From assembly GCA_937864815.1 (NCBI GenBank), contig CALMJY010000277.1, positions 1 through 42,125 on the forward strand: a DNA stretch of 42,125 bases, in the 5' to 3' direction. The notes under the pieces are model-generated. The model worked only from the letters and a program-made list of their open reading frames with translations, made no database searches and was not told the DNA's origin. The translations under genes were made by a program, and so were the position numbers. The stretch is from an uncultured Bacteroidota bacterium (GTDB lineage: Bacteria > Bacteroidota > Bacteroidia > Bacteroidales > VadinHA17). Below, piece by piece: positions 1 through 9,413 of the stretch; positions within the stretch are counted from its first letter, which is position 1; each line of letters starts with the position of its first letter.

Positions 1-1
1 T

Positions 2-847
2 GGGATTGCAATAGTGATAAGCTGGTTTTTTGGAATCAGTTCGTTATGGCATTTTTATCTGCTGGAAACGGGCTTATATCTGGCCCTGTTATGTGGAATA
101 ATCCTTGCTTTGGTGAGTTTCCTGGATGATATTTTTACACTACCACCATTTATCAGACTCATGGTTCAGTTTATCTCTGCGCTGCTTGCTCTTGTTTGTA
201 TTAAGGATATAACTCCCGTTTCTTTGTCAGGTTTAATAATTGGAAACCAGGTTGTTTTATTTACGGTGGCTCTGGTTGGAATTGTCTGGTTTATTAATCT
301 TTTTAACTTCCTTGACGGTATTGATGGTTATGCCTCTCTTGAAGCTATAACTGTCAGTCTGGCATTTCTGATTTTTACAGGAGATCCTCTGGGCCTCATT
401 TTAATAGCTCCGGTCACCGGATTCCTTATTTGGAACTGGCCCAAAGCGAAGATTTTCATGGGAGATATCGGGAGTACTCAATTGGGCTTTATCCTTGCTA
501 TATTGGGAATATACTATCATAATGAACAACAACTACATATTTTACAATGGCTTATGCTAACATCACTTTTCTGGTTCGATGCCTCTCTGACTCTTTTCCG
601 AAGATGGAAAAACAAAGAAAAGCTTAGTGTTGCTCACAGAAAACATGCTTACCAGAGAGTTGTCCAATCAGGTTTGTCACACAAAAAAACTATTCTGATC
701 TCTCTTACATTAAATATATTTATTTTTAGTCTCATCGTAATTTCTTATAAAATAGACTCTCTTTTGATCCCCATGTTTATACTTAACCTTCTGTTATTAT
801 ATTTACTTACGAAATTTATAGATACTAAAGTGCCTTTTGAACTTTAG
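2..847 (+). CDS. WecA/WbpL-like undecaprenyl-phosphate sugar-1-phosphate transferase, 5' end cut by window
   Basis: This multi-pass membrane enzyme of the MraY/WecA/WbpL family would transfer a sugar-1-phosphate from a nucleotide sugar to undecaprenyl phosphate, starting a surface-polysaccharide repeat unit at the inner face of the cytoplasmic membrane. The frame is open to the left edge (reading GIAIVISWFFG before and through the GTG at 14), so the true start lies upstream. Visible family motifs are FLDGIDGYAS (aspartate-rich cytoplasmic loop), FMGDIGSTQLGF (Mg/nucleotide-sugar loop) and AHRKHAYQR (the histidine-rich loop of WecA/WbpL). Seven to eight hydrophobic segments remain. It precedes glycosyltransferase, flippase and polymerase genes on the same strand, which fits the initiating step of O-antigen synthesis. 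The sugar specificity cannot be read from the sequence. Confidence 0.88.
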   Translation, partial: GIAIVISWFFGISSLWHFYLLETGLYLALLCGIILALVSFLDDIFTLPPFIRLMVQFISALLALVCIKDITPVSLSGLIIGNQVVLFTVALVGIVWFINLFNFLDGIDGYASLEAITVSLAFLIFTGDPLGLILIAPVTGFLIWNWPKAKIFMGDIGSTQLGFILAILGIYYHNEQQLHILQWLMLTSLFWFDASLTLFRRWKNKEKLSVAHRKHAYQRVVQSGLSHKKTILISLTLNIFIFSLIVISYKIDSLLIPMFILNLLLLYLLTKFIDTKVPFEL

Positions 848-914
848 CTTGCTTTTTATCACTCCAAACCTAAGGAAGGATTCTCAACCTGCAAATCTTA
901 AACATTCTTAAAAT

Positions 915-2027
915 TTGAACAAACCCAGAATTCTTTTGATAGAACACGTGCTTGCACATTATAGGAAAGATGTTTTTAAAGAATTCTTATATAATGACTA
1001 TTTCGATTTTGAAATAATTGCAGGCAGGAATTACAAGGGCATAAAAAGTGATGAGAATTGTGGAATTACCTTTGATTACTTATCTGTAAGTAAATTTGGT
1101 CATGATTTATATTTTTTAAAAGGAGCTTTCAGGCATGCGATCTCAAGGAACCCTGATATAATTATCGCCACAGGTGTAGATTTTCATTTGATACATTCTC
1201 TTCTTATTTTTTTTGTTTTCCGGATAATATTGAGGAGAAAATTCTACTGGTGGTCTCACGCAGGTTATGGGAATCAGGGCAGACCCGGCCATGTTATCCG
1301 CAGTTTGATTTACAGATCTTCTTCCGGAATATTTGCATACAGTAATGCAGGAAGGGATAATCTCCTGGCAATGAAAGTAAGGAAACAGAATATAGTTGTT
1401 GTAAATAACTCATTGAACAGGGAAGATTATGGTTATATAAATAATGATGTCTTTCTGCCTCGTAAAGCACAAATTTTTAATATAGTTTTTAGTGGCCGAA
1501 TTACAAAAACGAAGAAAGTAGATATTCTGATAAAGGCTCTCAAAATCCTGCAGGATCAATTCCGGTTTGATTTCAAATGTGTTGTTATCGGGGGTGGGGA
1601 TTTGTCTCATATAGTTCAGCTCTCAAAAGACGCAGGTGTGTATGAAAAGGTCCTTTATACAGGAGAAATATATGGAAAGGAGGTTCATAATTATTTTCTG
1701 GATGCAGACCTTTTTGTTTATCCGGGTGGAATCGGATTATCATGCCTTCATGCACTTTCCTTCGGTTTACCTGTGATCACATCAGATAATTTTTCTGAAC
1801 ATGGACCTGAGTTGGAATTAATAATTCCAGGATATAACGGCGATCTTTTTCATAATGATTCTCCCAACAATCTGGCAATGAAAATCAATGAGTGGAGAAC
1901 CAGGCTGCTGACAAACAGAGATGAGTATCGCAGCAATTGTATCAAACGCATAAAAGAACTTGAATATCTTCCAGATCATATGGTAAACAGAATTATTGAT
2001 TTCCTGAAATCAGGTATGGCGAGATGA
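915..2027 (+). CDS. Glycosyltransferase, GT4/GT-B type
   Basis: A 370-residue cytosolic or membrane-peripheral glycosyltransferase that presumably adds one sugar to the lipid-linked repeat unit. The C-terminal half has the GT4 nucleotide-sugar-binding pattern: FSGRITKTKKVDILIKAL at about residue 194 and, near residue 270, YPGGIGLSCLHALSFGLPVI followed by an E (SEHGPE), the usual position of the donor-contacting acidic residues. A basic hydrophobic patch near residues 98-112 (FFVFRIILRRKFYWW) may hold it on the membrane. The start is a TTG at 915; no ATG is close by, and the N-terminus NKPRILLIEHVLAHYRKDVF looks like a correct GT-B first strand. Its end overlaps the next gene by 4 bases (ATGA), indicating translational coupling. 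Donor and acceptor are unknown. Confidence 0.85.
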   Translation: MNKPRILLIEHVLAHYRKDVFKEFLYNDYFDFEIIAGRNYKGIKSDENCGITFDYLSVSKFGHDLYFLKGAFRHAISRNPDIIIATGVDFHLIHSLLIFFVFRIILRRKFYWWSHAGYGNQGRPGHVIRSLIYRSSSGIFAYSNAGRDNLLAMKVRKQNIVVVNNSLNREDYGYINNDVFLPRKAQIFNIVFSGRITKTKKVDILIKALKILQDQFRFDFKCVVIGGGDLSHIVQLSKDAGVYEKVLYTGEIYGKEVHNYFLDADLFVYPGGIGLSCLHALSFGLPVITSDNFSEHGPELELIIPGYNGDLFHNDSPNNLAMKINEWRTRLLTNRDEYRSNCIKRIKELEYLPDHMVNRIIDFLKSGMAR

Positions 2028-2818
2028 TTGCTATCAAACAATTCCTTAAGATCATTATACCTCGACCGTTACTGGCATTCTTTTCCGGGCTTTTTTATGG
2101 CTGGTCCGGTAATTTTGTTTCATGGGATGTAGCCTTAAAAAAAAGCGGTGGGTATGATTCACCTGATATCTTTAAAGTGACTAGATCATCATCTATTAAA
2201 GTAAGAGATGGAGAGTATAAATTTGAAAGAGATTCCGTACTTTTTAATGAAATTAACTACTCGTTCCCTCTGCTGTCAAGCTTAATGTGGATTGCGGCAA
2301 GAAATAAGGGATGTATTAATATCCTCGATTTTGGGGGTTCATTGGGCAGCAGCTATTTCCAGAACAGGAAATTTCTAGAATCTCTGCCAGATGTAAACTG
2401 GTGTATTGTTGAACAACCTACTCATGTAAAATGTGGAATAGAGGATTTTCAAAATGGTAATCTTCATTTTTTTTACTCCATTCAAGATTGTATAAATACA
2501 TATAATATAAACGTATGCGTTCTGTCAAGTGTACTGCAATATCTTGAAAAACCATATGAAAAACTTGATGAAATAATCACGACAGGTGTAAGATTTATTA
2601 TAATCGATCGAACACCATTCATAAAGGGAAAAAACAGGATTACCATACAAAAAGTTCATCCGGCAATTTATAAGGCAAAATATCCCTGCTGGTTTTTTAA
2701 TGAATCCGAATTCCTGAATTATATGGGGATCTATTTCAATTGTCTTATGGAATTTGAAGCCTTGGACAAAGCCAATATAAAATCTGAGTTTAAAGGATTT
2801 CTATTCGAAAGAAAATAG
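2024..2818 (+). CDS. TIGR04325-type putative methyltransferase
   Basis: A 264-residue protein resembling the TIGR04325 family, putative class I SAM-dependent methyltransferases found in polysaccharide loci. The SAM-binding glycine-rich segment reads ILDFGGSLGSSYFQNRKFL at about residues 102-120, followed by WCIVEQPTHVKCG (acidic end of the second strand) and VCVLSSVLQYLEKPYE, all typical of the family. The N-terminal 30 residues are basic and aromatic with a short hydrophobic stretch, suggesting membrane association. It overlaps the upstream glycosyltransferase by 4 bases. It may O- or N-methylate a sugar of the repeat unit or its terminal residue; no family member I know of has a firmly assigned substrate, so this is by analogy. 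Confidence 0.78.
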   Translation: MIAIKQFLKIIIPRPLLAFFSGLFYGWSGNFVSWDVALKKSGGYDSPDIFKVTRSSSIKVRDGEYKFERDSVLFNEINYSFPLLSSLMWIAARNKGCINILDFGGSLGSSYFQNRKFLESLPDVNWCIVEQPTHVKCGIEDFQNGNLHFFYSIQDCINTYNINVCVLSSVLQYLEKPYEKLDEIITTGVRFIIIDRTPFIKGKNRITIQKVHPAIYKAKYPCWFFNESEFLNYMGIYFNCLMEFEALDKANIKSEFKGFLFERK

Positions 2819-2879
2819 TAATACTGCAAGATAGAATAGAAACTTATGATAGAACAAAGCAATCTATAAATACATTCCA

Positions 2880-3854
2880 ATGCTTTACTTTTGTACTCTT
2901 TTCGATTCATTCTATCTTAGCAGAGGATTAACGATGTATGAATCTCTTAAGGTAAGTTGCGCCTCTTTTCATATCTATATTTTTGCTTTTGATGAACTTT
3001 GTTTTCAGATACTGAATGATCTGCATCCCGATAGTGCTACTATTATTCCTCTTGAGAAATTCGAAAATAAACAACTACTGGATGTAAAGAAGGAAAGGAC
3101 CAGGGCTGAGTACTGCTGGACATGCACTTCTTCAACTATTGAGTATGTACTTGCGAATTTTAATGTGCCGGCCTGTACATATATTGATGCTGATCTTTAC
3201 TTTTACAGATCTCCTGAAATTCTTATTAATGAATTAAACCAGGAAAAGACAGTGCTTATTACGGAACACAGGTACTCATTGTTATCCAAATTATATGAGG
3301 AGAAAAGAGCAGGAAGATTTTGTGTTCAGTTTGTTACATTTATAAACGAGCCTGAAAGCAGGTTGATTTTGAAACATTGGATAAGCCAGTGTATAGAATG
3401 GTGCTATGCCCGATATGAGGATGGAAAATTCGGCGACCAGAAATATCTCGATGAGTGGCCGGTTAAGTATAATAATGTAAAGATCTCAGAACATCCAGGC
3501 GCAGGTATTGCACCTTGGAATATTATTCAATATCACATATTCCGAAGATCAGATTCATTGATGGGAATTGAATTAAAAACAGGAAAAGAATTCGATATTG
3601 TTTTCTTCCATTTCCATTTCGTAAGATTCATGGATAACGGAATAGTCGACCTTGGGTGGAACAGGATCCCCGGAGATATTCAGGATTATTTATATATTCC
3701 ATATATCAACAAAATAAAAGAGACCGAACATAATCTTGAAAGTAAATTTAACGGCTACAAAGCGAGGTTTTATGCAACTCAACCATCCGGTTTTAAAAAT
3801 TATATCAAATTTGTTTTAAAGAAAATTTCCGGATTTAACATTATTAAAACTTAG
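2880..3854 (+). CDS. Putative GT-A-fold glycosyltransferase (GT8-like)
   Basis: A 324-residue protein beginning MLYFCTLFDSFYLSRGLTMY, the pattern of nucleotide-diphospho-sugar transferases that open with a short strand and then a loop at the donor site. A DxD-like metal site is visible at DADLYFYRSP (about residue 103), and HFHFVRF near residue 246 could supply the later metal-binding histidine. These features suggest a retaining GT-A enzyme acting on the polysaccharide repeat unit. The ATG lies 61 bases after the methyltransferase stop, with no promoter box seen, so it is probably co-transcribed. Exact family assignment (GT8-like or an unassigned relative) is uncertain. Confidence 0.66.
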   Translation: MLYFCTLFDSFYLSRGLTMYESLKVSCASFHIYIFAFDELCFQILNDLHPDSATIIPLEKFENKQLLDVKKERTRAEYCWTCTSSTIEYVLANFNVPACTYIDADLYFYRSPEILINELNQEKTVLITEHRYSLLSKLYEEKRAGRFCVQFVTFINEPESRLILKHWISQCIEWCYARYEDGKFGDQKYLDEWPVKYNNVKISEHPGAGIAPWNIIQYHIFRRSDSLMGIELKTGKEFDIVFFHFHFVRFMDNGIVDLGWNRIPGDIQDYLYIPYINKIKETEHNLESKFNGYKARFYATQPSGFKNYIKFVLKKISGFNIIKT

Positions 3855-3933
3855 CCTCAACGTCAAATTAAACCTAAATCAAAACTTAAACCTTCCCAGG
3901 CGGGGAACCAAATCCATGTGCCTCGGGGAGGGG

Positions 3934-3971
3934 AAATAAGTCTCTGCTCTCTCCGGGAAGAGAACTTATTT
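3934..3971. terminator. Stem-loop between polysaccharide gene blocks
   Basis: The arms AAATAAGTCTCT (3934-3945) and AGAGAACTTATTT (3959-3971) pair over 12 bases with one bulged A; the 13-base loop is GC-rich. An AT-rich stretch follows. It sits between the glycosyltransferase stop at 3854 and the promoter box at 3989, so it may end the upstream transcript or attenuate read-through. There is no strong poly-T tail, hence moderate confidence. Confidence 0.4.
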
Positions 3972-3988
3972 AATTTTATATTCCCTTT

Positions 3989-3996
3989 TACCTTTG
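3989..3996 (+). promoter_or_regulatory. Bacteroidota -7 promoter box (TACCTTTG) for fdtA
   Basis: TACCTTTG matches TAnnTTTG exactly and lies 22 bases before the fdtA ATG at 4018, giving a predicted leader of about 15 bases. A good -33 TTTG was not found at ideal spacing. This suggests the fdtA-fdtB block can be transcribed independently of the genes before it. Confidence 0.5.
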
Positions 3997-4017
3997 TACT
4001 TTTTACTATAGATATAT

Positions 4018-4386
4018 ATGGCATATATAATTGATCTTAAAACATTTACTGACAAAAGAGGCAAGCTGACTGTTATTGAGAAAATTCTGCCATTTGAGAT
4101 CATGCGGGTTTTCTATATCTATGGTGTCGACGGTTCTGAAAGGGGAGGTCATCGCCATCATAAAACTGTTCAGGCTGCTATATGCATCAAAGGCAATTGT
4201 CGGATTTACAATAATGATGGAATTTCTGAGAAAACATATAATCTCAATTCCCCTTCTAAATGTCTTATCCTGGAACCAAAAGACTGGCATAAAATGTATG
4301 ATTTTTCAAAAAATGCCATCCTGATGGTACTGGCCTCAGAGAATTTCGACGAAAAGGATTATATATATGAAACATACAATGATTGA
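4018..4386 (+). CDS. fdtA: dTDP-4-oxo-6-deoxyglucose 3,4-ketoisomerase (FdtA/QdtA-type cupin)
   Basis: A 122-residue cupin that isomerises dTDP-4-keto-6-deoxyglucose to the 3-keto sugar, which the next enzyme aminates. The family signature is clear: the opening [16 protein letters not shown], then the metal/active-site segment [20 protein letters not shown] (about residues 41-60), and the late [14 protein letters not shown]. FdtA gives the galacto (Fuc3N) and QdtA the gluco (Qui3N) configuration; the two cannot be told apart here by eye. Length is normal for the family. The stop overlaps the start of the aminotransferase gene, forming a two-gene cassette. The dTDP-glucose precursor genes rmlA and rmlB are not in the window. 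Confidence 0.88.
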   Translation: MAYIIDLKTFTDKRGKLTVIEKILPFEIMRVFYIYGVDGSERGGHRHHKTVQAAICIKGNCRIYNNDGISEKTYNLNSPSKCLILEPKDWHKMYDFSKNAILMVLASENFDEKDYIYETYND

Positions 4387-5467
4387 ATACGATAATCTGA
4401 ATAAAGTAAATAAACCATTTGCTGATGAACTGAAAAATGCATTCAGAGATGTACTGGATTCCGGATGGTTTATACTTGGCAAAAATGTTGAGTTATTTGA
4501 ATATGAATTTGCCGCATATGTAGGAGTAAGACACTGTGCCGGAGTAGCATCCGGTCTTGATGCATTAATTTTATCCATAAATGCCGTTGATATCCCGAAA
4601 GGTTCTGAAATAATCGTGCCTTCCAATACATATATCGCAACAATATTTTCTGTTGTTCAGACAGGTAATACTCCTGTCCTTGTAGAACCGGATATAAGGA
4701 CATACAATATAAATCCTGATCTTATTGAGGCTGCTATAACAAAAAATACCAGGGCAATTATAGTTGTTCACCTTTATGGAAAGCCCTGTGATATGGATCC
4801 TATCCTTAGTATTTGCAAAAAACATAAACTCTATCTTATTGAGGATTGTGCCCAGGCTCATGGTGCTTCCTACATGGGAAAAATGACCGGAAGTTTCGGC
4901 GATATAGCAGCTTTCAGCTTTTATCCTTCAAAGAACCTTGGATGCCTGGGAGATGGTGGCGCCGTTACAACAAATAATCCTGATTTCATCAATAAAGTAA
5001 AAATGTTGAGAAATTACGGATCAAATATCAAGTATAACAATATTTATGTCGGGATGAATTCCAGACTGGATGAGATACAAGCCACATTCCTCAGGATTAA
5101 GCTCAGACATCTTGATGCAATTACAGAACACAAAAGGTGCCTTGCGAAGATATATCATGAAAAAATAAATGATAAATTCATCCTTCCATATGAAAAAGAG
5201 GGTTTTAAAGACGTTTACCATATATTCAATATCAGACATGAATTAAGAGATGAGTTGAGACAACATCTTCTGATGCATGATATACGTACCGAAATTCACT
5301 ATCCAATCGCCCCAAACAGGCAGAAAGCACTCACCTTCCTGAATCATCTCTCATTTCCTGTCTCTGAAGAAATTCACAGAACAACCCTAAGCCTCCCGGT
5401 TTCAACATTTCATAGTGTTGACGACATTAACAAAGTTGCTGCCGTTCTTAACAGTTTTCATGCATGA
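4379..5467 (+). CDS. fdtB: dTDP-3-keto-6-deoxyhexose aminotransferase (FdtB/QdtB), DegT/DnrJ/EryC1 family
   Basis: A PLP-dependent sugar aminotransferase that converts the FdtA product to dTDP-3-amino-3,6-dideoxyhexose, using glutamate as likely amino donor. The internal aldimine lysine is in [18 protein letters not shown] (about Lys185), the PLP-contacting aspartate in [13 protein letters not shown], and the early GxxSGxxAL-like pattern reads [13 protein letters not shown] chose the ATG at 4379, which gives [14 protein letters not shown], the usual family N-terminus, and overlaps the fdtA stop by 8 bases (ATGATTGA). An in-frame ATG at 4367 would add four residues. Length of 362 residues is normal. 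The expected N-acetyltransferase partner (FdtC/QdtC) is not next to it. Confidence 0.9.
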   Translation: MIEYDNLNKVNKPFADELKNAFRDVLDSGWFILGKNVELFEYEFAAYVGVRHCAGVASGLDALILSINAVDIPKGSEIIVPSNTYIATIFSVVQTGNTPVLVEPDIRTYNINPDLIEAAITKNTRAIIVVHLYGKPCDMDPILSICKKHKLYLIEDCAQAHGASYMGKMTGSFGDIAAFSFYPSKNLGCLGDGGAVTTNNPDFINKVKMLRNYGSNIKYNNIYVGMNSRLDEIQATFLRIKLRHLDAITEHKRCLAKIYHEKINDKFILPYEKEGFKDVYHIFNIRHELRDELRQHLLMHDIRTEIHYPIAPNRQKALTFLNHLSFPVSEEIHRTTLSLPVSTFHSVDDINKVAAVLNSFHA

Positions 5468-5491
5468 ATAACTTTCCAACTCTGTTTCAGA

Positions 5492-6703
5492 ATGGGTCAT
5501 AAAGTGCTTCTGATCACACAGGTATTCTACCCCGATGAGGTATCAACTGCTAATCTCTTTACAAATTTATGTTCGGTACTTGTAAGTGATGGGGTAGAAG
5601 TTGAAGTATGGTGTGCCCATCCAAGTTATTCTCAAACCCGCAGGCAATCAAAAAAGCTGATACATAATGGGATTAAAATCCGGTTTCTGGTCTCAACAAA
5701 TTTCAGAAAGTCGTCAATAGGAGGAAGAGTAATAAATTATTTGACATTTATGCTGAGTGTATTTATTAAGCTTTTATTCACGAAGGATAAAAGACCAGTC
5801 ATGACACATACAACTCCTCCAACACTCGCAATATCCCTCTCTGTTGCTTGTTTTCTGACGGGCAGGAAATTTATTCAGGTCCTTCTGGATATTTTTCCAG
5901 AAGGAATTATTCGTCTTGGTATATTAAAGCGCCGTGGTATTATTGCCGGACTTTGGCAGAAATTATTTGTTCTTTCCCTTAAAAAATCCGATCATCTCAT
6001 TGTCATTGGAAGAGATATGAAAATTTGGATTGAAAGTAAGATGTCAGATCATAAGAATATTTCTTATATCCCGTTATGGCAAGATGAAGAACTTATTATA
6101 CCAGTCAGTTTTGAAAATAATGACATGGTTGCAGAGTATGGACTAAAAGACAGTTTTGTTGTGCAATATTCTGGTAACATGGGCCTTTGGAATGATATGA
6201 GAACGATTGGAAAAGCTGCAATGTTGGAGCCATCGGGAGTCAGGTTCCTGATTATTGGCGATGGAATGAGAAAAAGAGAATTTATTGATTCTTTTGATGG
6301 AATTATTCCTTCAAATGTTCTGATGCTGCCTTTTCAGTCTAATGACTCTTTTAAAAAAAGTGTTTCTGCATGTCATGTTTCTTTGGTATCATTGGCAACA
6401 GGAATGGAAGGCATGGCAGTCCCAAGCAAGATCTACGGAATAATGGCTGCCGGAATACCGGTTATTGCTCTGGTACCGCCTCAGTCGGAAATTGCAATGA
6501 TAATTAAGGAGGAAAGATGCGGTATTGTTGTTGAACCCGGCAATATTAATGGCTTAAATGATGCTATCTTATTGCTAAAGTCTGACAAATCAATCAGGCA
6601 GAATATGGGATTAAACGGGAGAAGAGCATTTGAGGAGAAGTATACAACCCGAAAAGTAGCAGAACTATATAAAAATATCATCAGCGCAGTGAATTTAATA
6701 TGA
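5492..6703 (+). CDS. WbuB-like glycosyltransferase, GT4 family
   Basis: A 403-residue GT-B glycosyltransferase resembling WbuB-type enzymes of O-antigen loci. The N-terminus reads HKVLLITQVFYPDEVSTANL, the middle has LLDIFPEGIIRLGIL, and the C-terminal donor domain has VVQYSGNMGLWNDMRTI, LIIGDGMRK and SKIYGIMAAGIPVIALV. A hydrophobic stretch near residues 90-130 (VIKLLFTKD and LAISLSVACFLTG) suggests membrane contact. WbuB enzymes transfer amino-sugars such as L-FucNAc; the donor here is unknown but the adjacent Fdt cassette makes an amino-dideoxyhexose a reasonable guess. It overlaps the flippase gene by 4 bases (ATGA). Confidence 0.86.
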   Translation: MGHKVLLITQVFYPDEVSTANLFTNLCSVLVSDGVEVEVWCAHPSYSQTRRQSKKLIHNGIKIRFLVSTNFRKSSIGGRVINYLTFMLSVFIKLLFTKDKRPVMTHTTPPTLAISLSVACFLTGRKFIQVLLDIFPEGIIRLGILKRRGIIAGLWQKLFVLSLKKSDHLIVIGRDMKIWIESKMSDHKNISYIPLWQDEELIIPVSFENNDMVAEYGLKDSFVVQYSGNMGLWNDMRTIGKAAMLEPSGVRFLIIGDGMRKREFIDSFDGIIPSNVLMLPFQSNDSFKKSVSACHVSLVSLATGMEGMAVPSKIYGIMAAGIPVIALVPPQSEIAMIIKEERCGIVVEPGNINGLNDAILLLKSDKSIRQNMGLNGRRAFEEKYTTRKVAELYKNIISAVNLI

Positions 6704-7992
6704 ATGGCAGGGCAATAATAAGTTCGCTTAAAGAGTCTGAAATTCTGCGAAACACTTCAATCCTTGTGTCAGGAACTGCTCTTGCACAGTTAATCCCCGT
6801 TCTTCTTCAACCACTCTTGAGAAGATACTACTCTCCTGAAGCGTTTGGTGCTTATTCAATTTACCTTAGCCTGGTAGGGATTTTCTCGATTGTTGCCTCA
6901 TTTAAATATGATCTTGCAATTGTTTTACCGAAAAAAGATAGGGAAGCAGCCAATATATTGTTTCTGTCAGTATTTATAAGTTTTCTTTTCTGCAGCATTC
7001 TTGCCATTATTTTTATAACATGGAGAGCAGAGATAGCAGGCTTTCTGAATTTGTCTGAGGATTATAATTTCTACCTGATGCTGGCACCTGCAGGGATTTT
7101 CTTTTTTAGTTTCTACCAGACAATAAACAACTGGCTTACCAGAAAAAAAAAATTTATGTTACTGTCTGTTAATAAATTCACCCGAAGAGGGGTGGAAGGA
7201 GCAGCACAGTTGGGATTAAAAGGATTGGCAGGTTCATCGGGTCTCGTTGTTGGAGATATTCTTGGCCATATTGCCAATGTTTTATCCGGATTATTTCAGG
7301 GTAGTAAGCAAGGTTTAAAAATAGATCAGTTAAGTCCAGTAAAGATAAATTATGTTGTAAGACGATATTCGGAATTCCCTCGAGTAAATGTGATACCCAG
7401 TCTGATGAGCGCCTGTAGTTTTCTTTTACCAGTCATTATGCTTAATAAATTCTATTCAACTGAAAATGCAGGTTATTTTGATCTTTCAAAACTACTGCTT
7501 TCAGTTCCCCTGGCTCTTATCTCTACATCTGTATCAAATGTCCTTCTTCAGAGCCTGACGGAAAAAATCAATAATAGGAAGAGTTTGAGAAAGGATATTA
7601 TTCTTGTTCTTGGTATTGTATTATTTATAGGCATAGTAGAGATAATTATTATTGCTCTTTTTGGCATCAGAATATTTAAATTCATTTTTGGCGAAAGGTG
7701 GGAATTGTCAGGCAGGATTTCCCAGATCCTGGTCTGGTCATATGCACTGAACTTCCTGGTTGCCTCATTCAGTACTGTATTTGTTTCCCTTCAGAAGATT
7801 AGGTTGCTAAGTGCCTGGCAAATATTTTATTTCTTTTCGATTATATCATTAGTGTTTTTCAAAAATATGGATTTTATTGACTTTATAAGAATGTATGTTG
7901 GTATTGAGGTTATTTGTTATCTGGTAATCATCATCGTTATAACATATATCGTAGTTAAATATGAAAAGAAATTGCCGCATAAGCATTTATGA
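6700..7992 (+). CDS. Wzx-type oligosaccharide flippase
   Basis: A 430-residue polytopic membrane protein of the MOP/polysaccharide flippase superfamily that would move undecaprenyl-linked repeat units to the periplasmic face. About twelve hydrophobic segments are visible. The family opening is present near residues 20-50: ILVSGTALAQLIPVLLQPLL followed by RRYYSPEAFGAYSIYLSLVG. A large share of charged residues sits in short loops, as expected. The start overlaps the stop of the glycosyltransferase before it. Substrate specificity follows the local repeat unit and cannot be read directly. Confidence 0.88.
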   Translation: MNGRAIISSLKESEILRNTSILVSGTALAQLIPVLLQPLLRRYYSPEAFGAYSIYLSLVGIFSIVASFKYDLAIVLPKKDREAANILFLSVFISFLFCSILAIIFITWRAEIAGFLNLSEDYNFYLMLAPAGIFFFSFYQTINNWLTRKKKFMLLSVNKFTRRGVEGAAQLGLKGLAGSSGLVVGDILGHIANVLSGLFQGSKQGLKIDQLSPVKINYVVRRYSEFPRVNVIPSLMSACSFLLPVIMLNKFYSTENAGYFDLSKLLLSVPLALISTSVSNVLLQSLTEKINNRKSLRKDIILVLGIVLFIGIVEIIIIALFGIRIFKFIFGERWELSGRISQILVWSYALNFLVASFSTVFVSLQKIRLLSAWQIFYFFSIISLVFFKNMDFIDFIRMYVGIEVICYLVIIIVITYIVVKYEKKLPHKHL

Positions 7993-8107
7993 ATCCTATT
8001 CCAGGAAGCTTTAATGAAGCAGATTTTTAATTGTAATAAACCTTTATGATCATGGCACAGTTACTGTGTTTTGCTCTTTGGCATTTATCAGCATAAATTA
8101 TAGAGGA

Positions 8108-9412
8108 ATGGCCGCCATTAGAAATAGAACAACAGGGAATAAAATCTGGTCAAGAGGATCTGTCCAATATTTCATTTCGGCATTTATAATGCTTATAATG
8201 CCTGTTTATCACTGGTATCTGCCGCCTATGATGTTCCTGTGGCTTCTGCTTGCTATTTATCAGTTTTTTAAAAAGCCTGACTGTTTGACGTCAATCAATT
8301 CAAATCAGAAACAGCTTTTTTTCCTTTTCCTTTTGTTTTTTATATGGCAGGTAGCCGGAATGTTATACTCCGACAACTTAAAGGAAGGATGGAGAAACCT
8401 TGAACTCAGAGTTACACTTCTGATATTCCCATTGGTTTTATTATCTCCAGGAAATATGATCCGTACAAGAGTTGCCATTTTATTAAAGGTTTTTGTCATG
8501 AGTACCTTTTCTTATTTACTTTTTTGTTATTTGTACGCCTTATACAGGTCCTTAAGTGTTCAGAACGGAAGTTTAACTTTCAATCCGTTTCTTTCGGAAT
8601 ATACCTGGTTAAATTACTTTTATGCCTTAGAGTTTGCAATTTTTCAACATACCTCTTATCTGTCAATGTTTACTCTTCTGTCATTTTATATTGCACTTGA
8701 AAACTTTTTTGGAATTCCTGGTATTAAGAACTATAAATATCTATGGCTGATAATATCAGGAATACTTATAATTTCAATTTATTTTCTGTCATCACGTGCT
8801 GGTATTCTTGCGGCTGTCATAACGCTTCCTGTCTATTTGTTCGGAAAATTCAGAAACATAGGCAAGGTAAGATATTTTTGGATTTCAATGTTGCTGATGA
8901 TTGTTATTTTTATCCCGCTGGTGCTGACAAATCCTCGTGTAAATAATTATCAGGATTGGAGGGCGAAGCATCGCAACACTAATTCTGCCGTAAGCAATGA
9001 CAGATTAATAATCTTGATTGCCGTAAGGACTATATTAGGAGAAAATCTGATAATGGGAGTTGGCACCGGTGATATCCAGGACGAACTTAATGAGGAATAC
9101 AGGAGCACAGGAAATACAAGGCTCGCGAAGGATAATACCAATACACATAATCAATTTTTGGAAATTTTAATTGAACATGGATTGATAGGACTGATTATCT
9201 TTTTGTCAATGATTATTATGATGTTTTATATTGCCTTTAAGAGAGAAAATATCCTCTACCTGATGTTTTTGTTACTGGTAGTCATTTCATTTCTTTTTGA
9301 GACAATGTTAAACAGGTTGGCAGGAGTAACATTCTTTTCCTTGTTTTCATTCTTGCTTTTGTTAACTGATAATGAAAGAAATCGCAAAATATCTGATATT
9401 AAATCTACCTGA
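8108..9412 (+). CDS. O-antigen ligase/polymerase family protein (Wzy_C)
   Basis: A polytopic membrane protein of about 434 residues with the Wzy_C pattern: SSRAGILAAVITLPVYLFG in a membrane segment, then a periplasmic loop containing NDRLIILIAVRTILGENLIMG and the signature NTHNQFLEILIEHGLIGLII. It either polymerises repeat units (Wzy) or joins the polymer to lipid A core (WaaL); the fold is shared and the two are hard to separate by eye. I prefer the ATG at 8108 (MAAIRNRTTGNKIW). The frame stays open to 8018, with a GTG at 8066 as an alternative start giving 448 residues. It converges with the Wzz-like gene, with a single base between stops. Confidence 0.82.
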   Translation: MAAIRNRTTGNKIWSRGSVQYFISAFIMLIMPVYHWYLPPMMFLWLLLAIYQFFKKPDCLTSINSNQKQLFFLFLLFFIWQVAGMLYSDNLKEGWRNLELRVTLLIFPLVLLSPGNMIRTRVAILLKVFVMSTFSYLLFCYLYALYRSLSVQNGSLTFNPFLSEYTWLNYFYALEFAIFQHTSYLSMFTLLSFYIALENFFGIPGIKNYKYLWLIISGILIISIYFLSSRAGILAAVITLPVYLFGKFRNIGKVRYFWISMLLMIVIFIPLVLTNPRVNNYQDWRAKHRNTNSAVSNDRLIILIAVRTILGENLIMGVGTGDIQDELNEEYRSTGNTRLAKDNTNTHNQFLEILIEHGLIGLIIFLSMIIMMFYIAFKRENILYLMFLLLVVISFLFETMLNRLAGVTFFSLFSFLLLLTDNERNRKISDIKST

Positions 9413-9413
9413 C

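Noticed and set aside
4006-4861. Several ORFs of 77-96 codons on the minus strand over fdtA/fdtB
   Set aside because: They overlap strongly supported genes and have no motif, spacing or start context of their own.
8047-8097. Short ORF reading MIMAQLLCFALWHLSA just before the O-antigen ligase-like gene
   Set aside because: It is 16 codons, has no family or context support, and overlaps the alternative GTG start region of the ligase-like gene.
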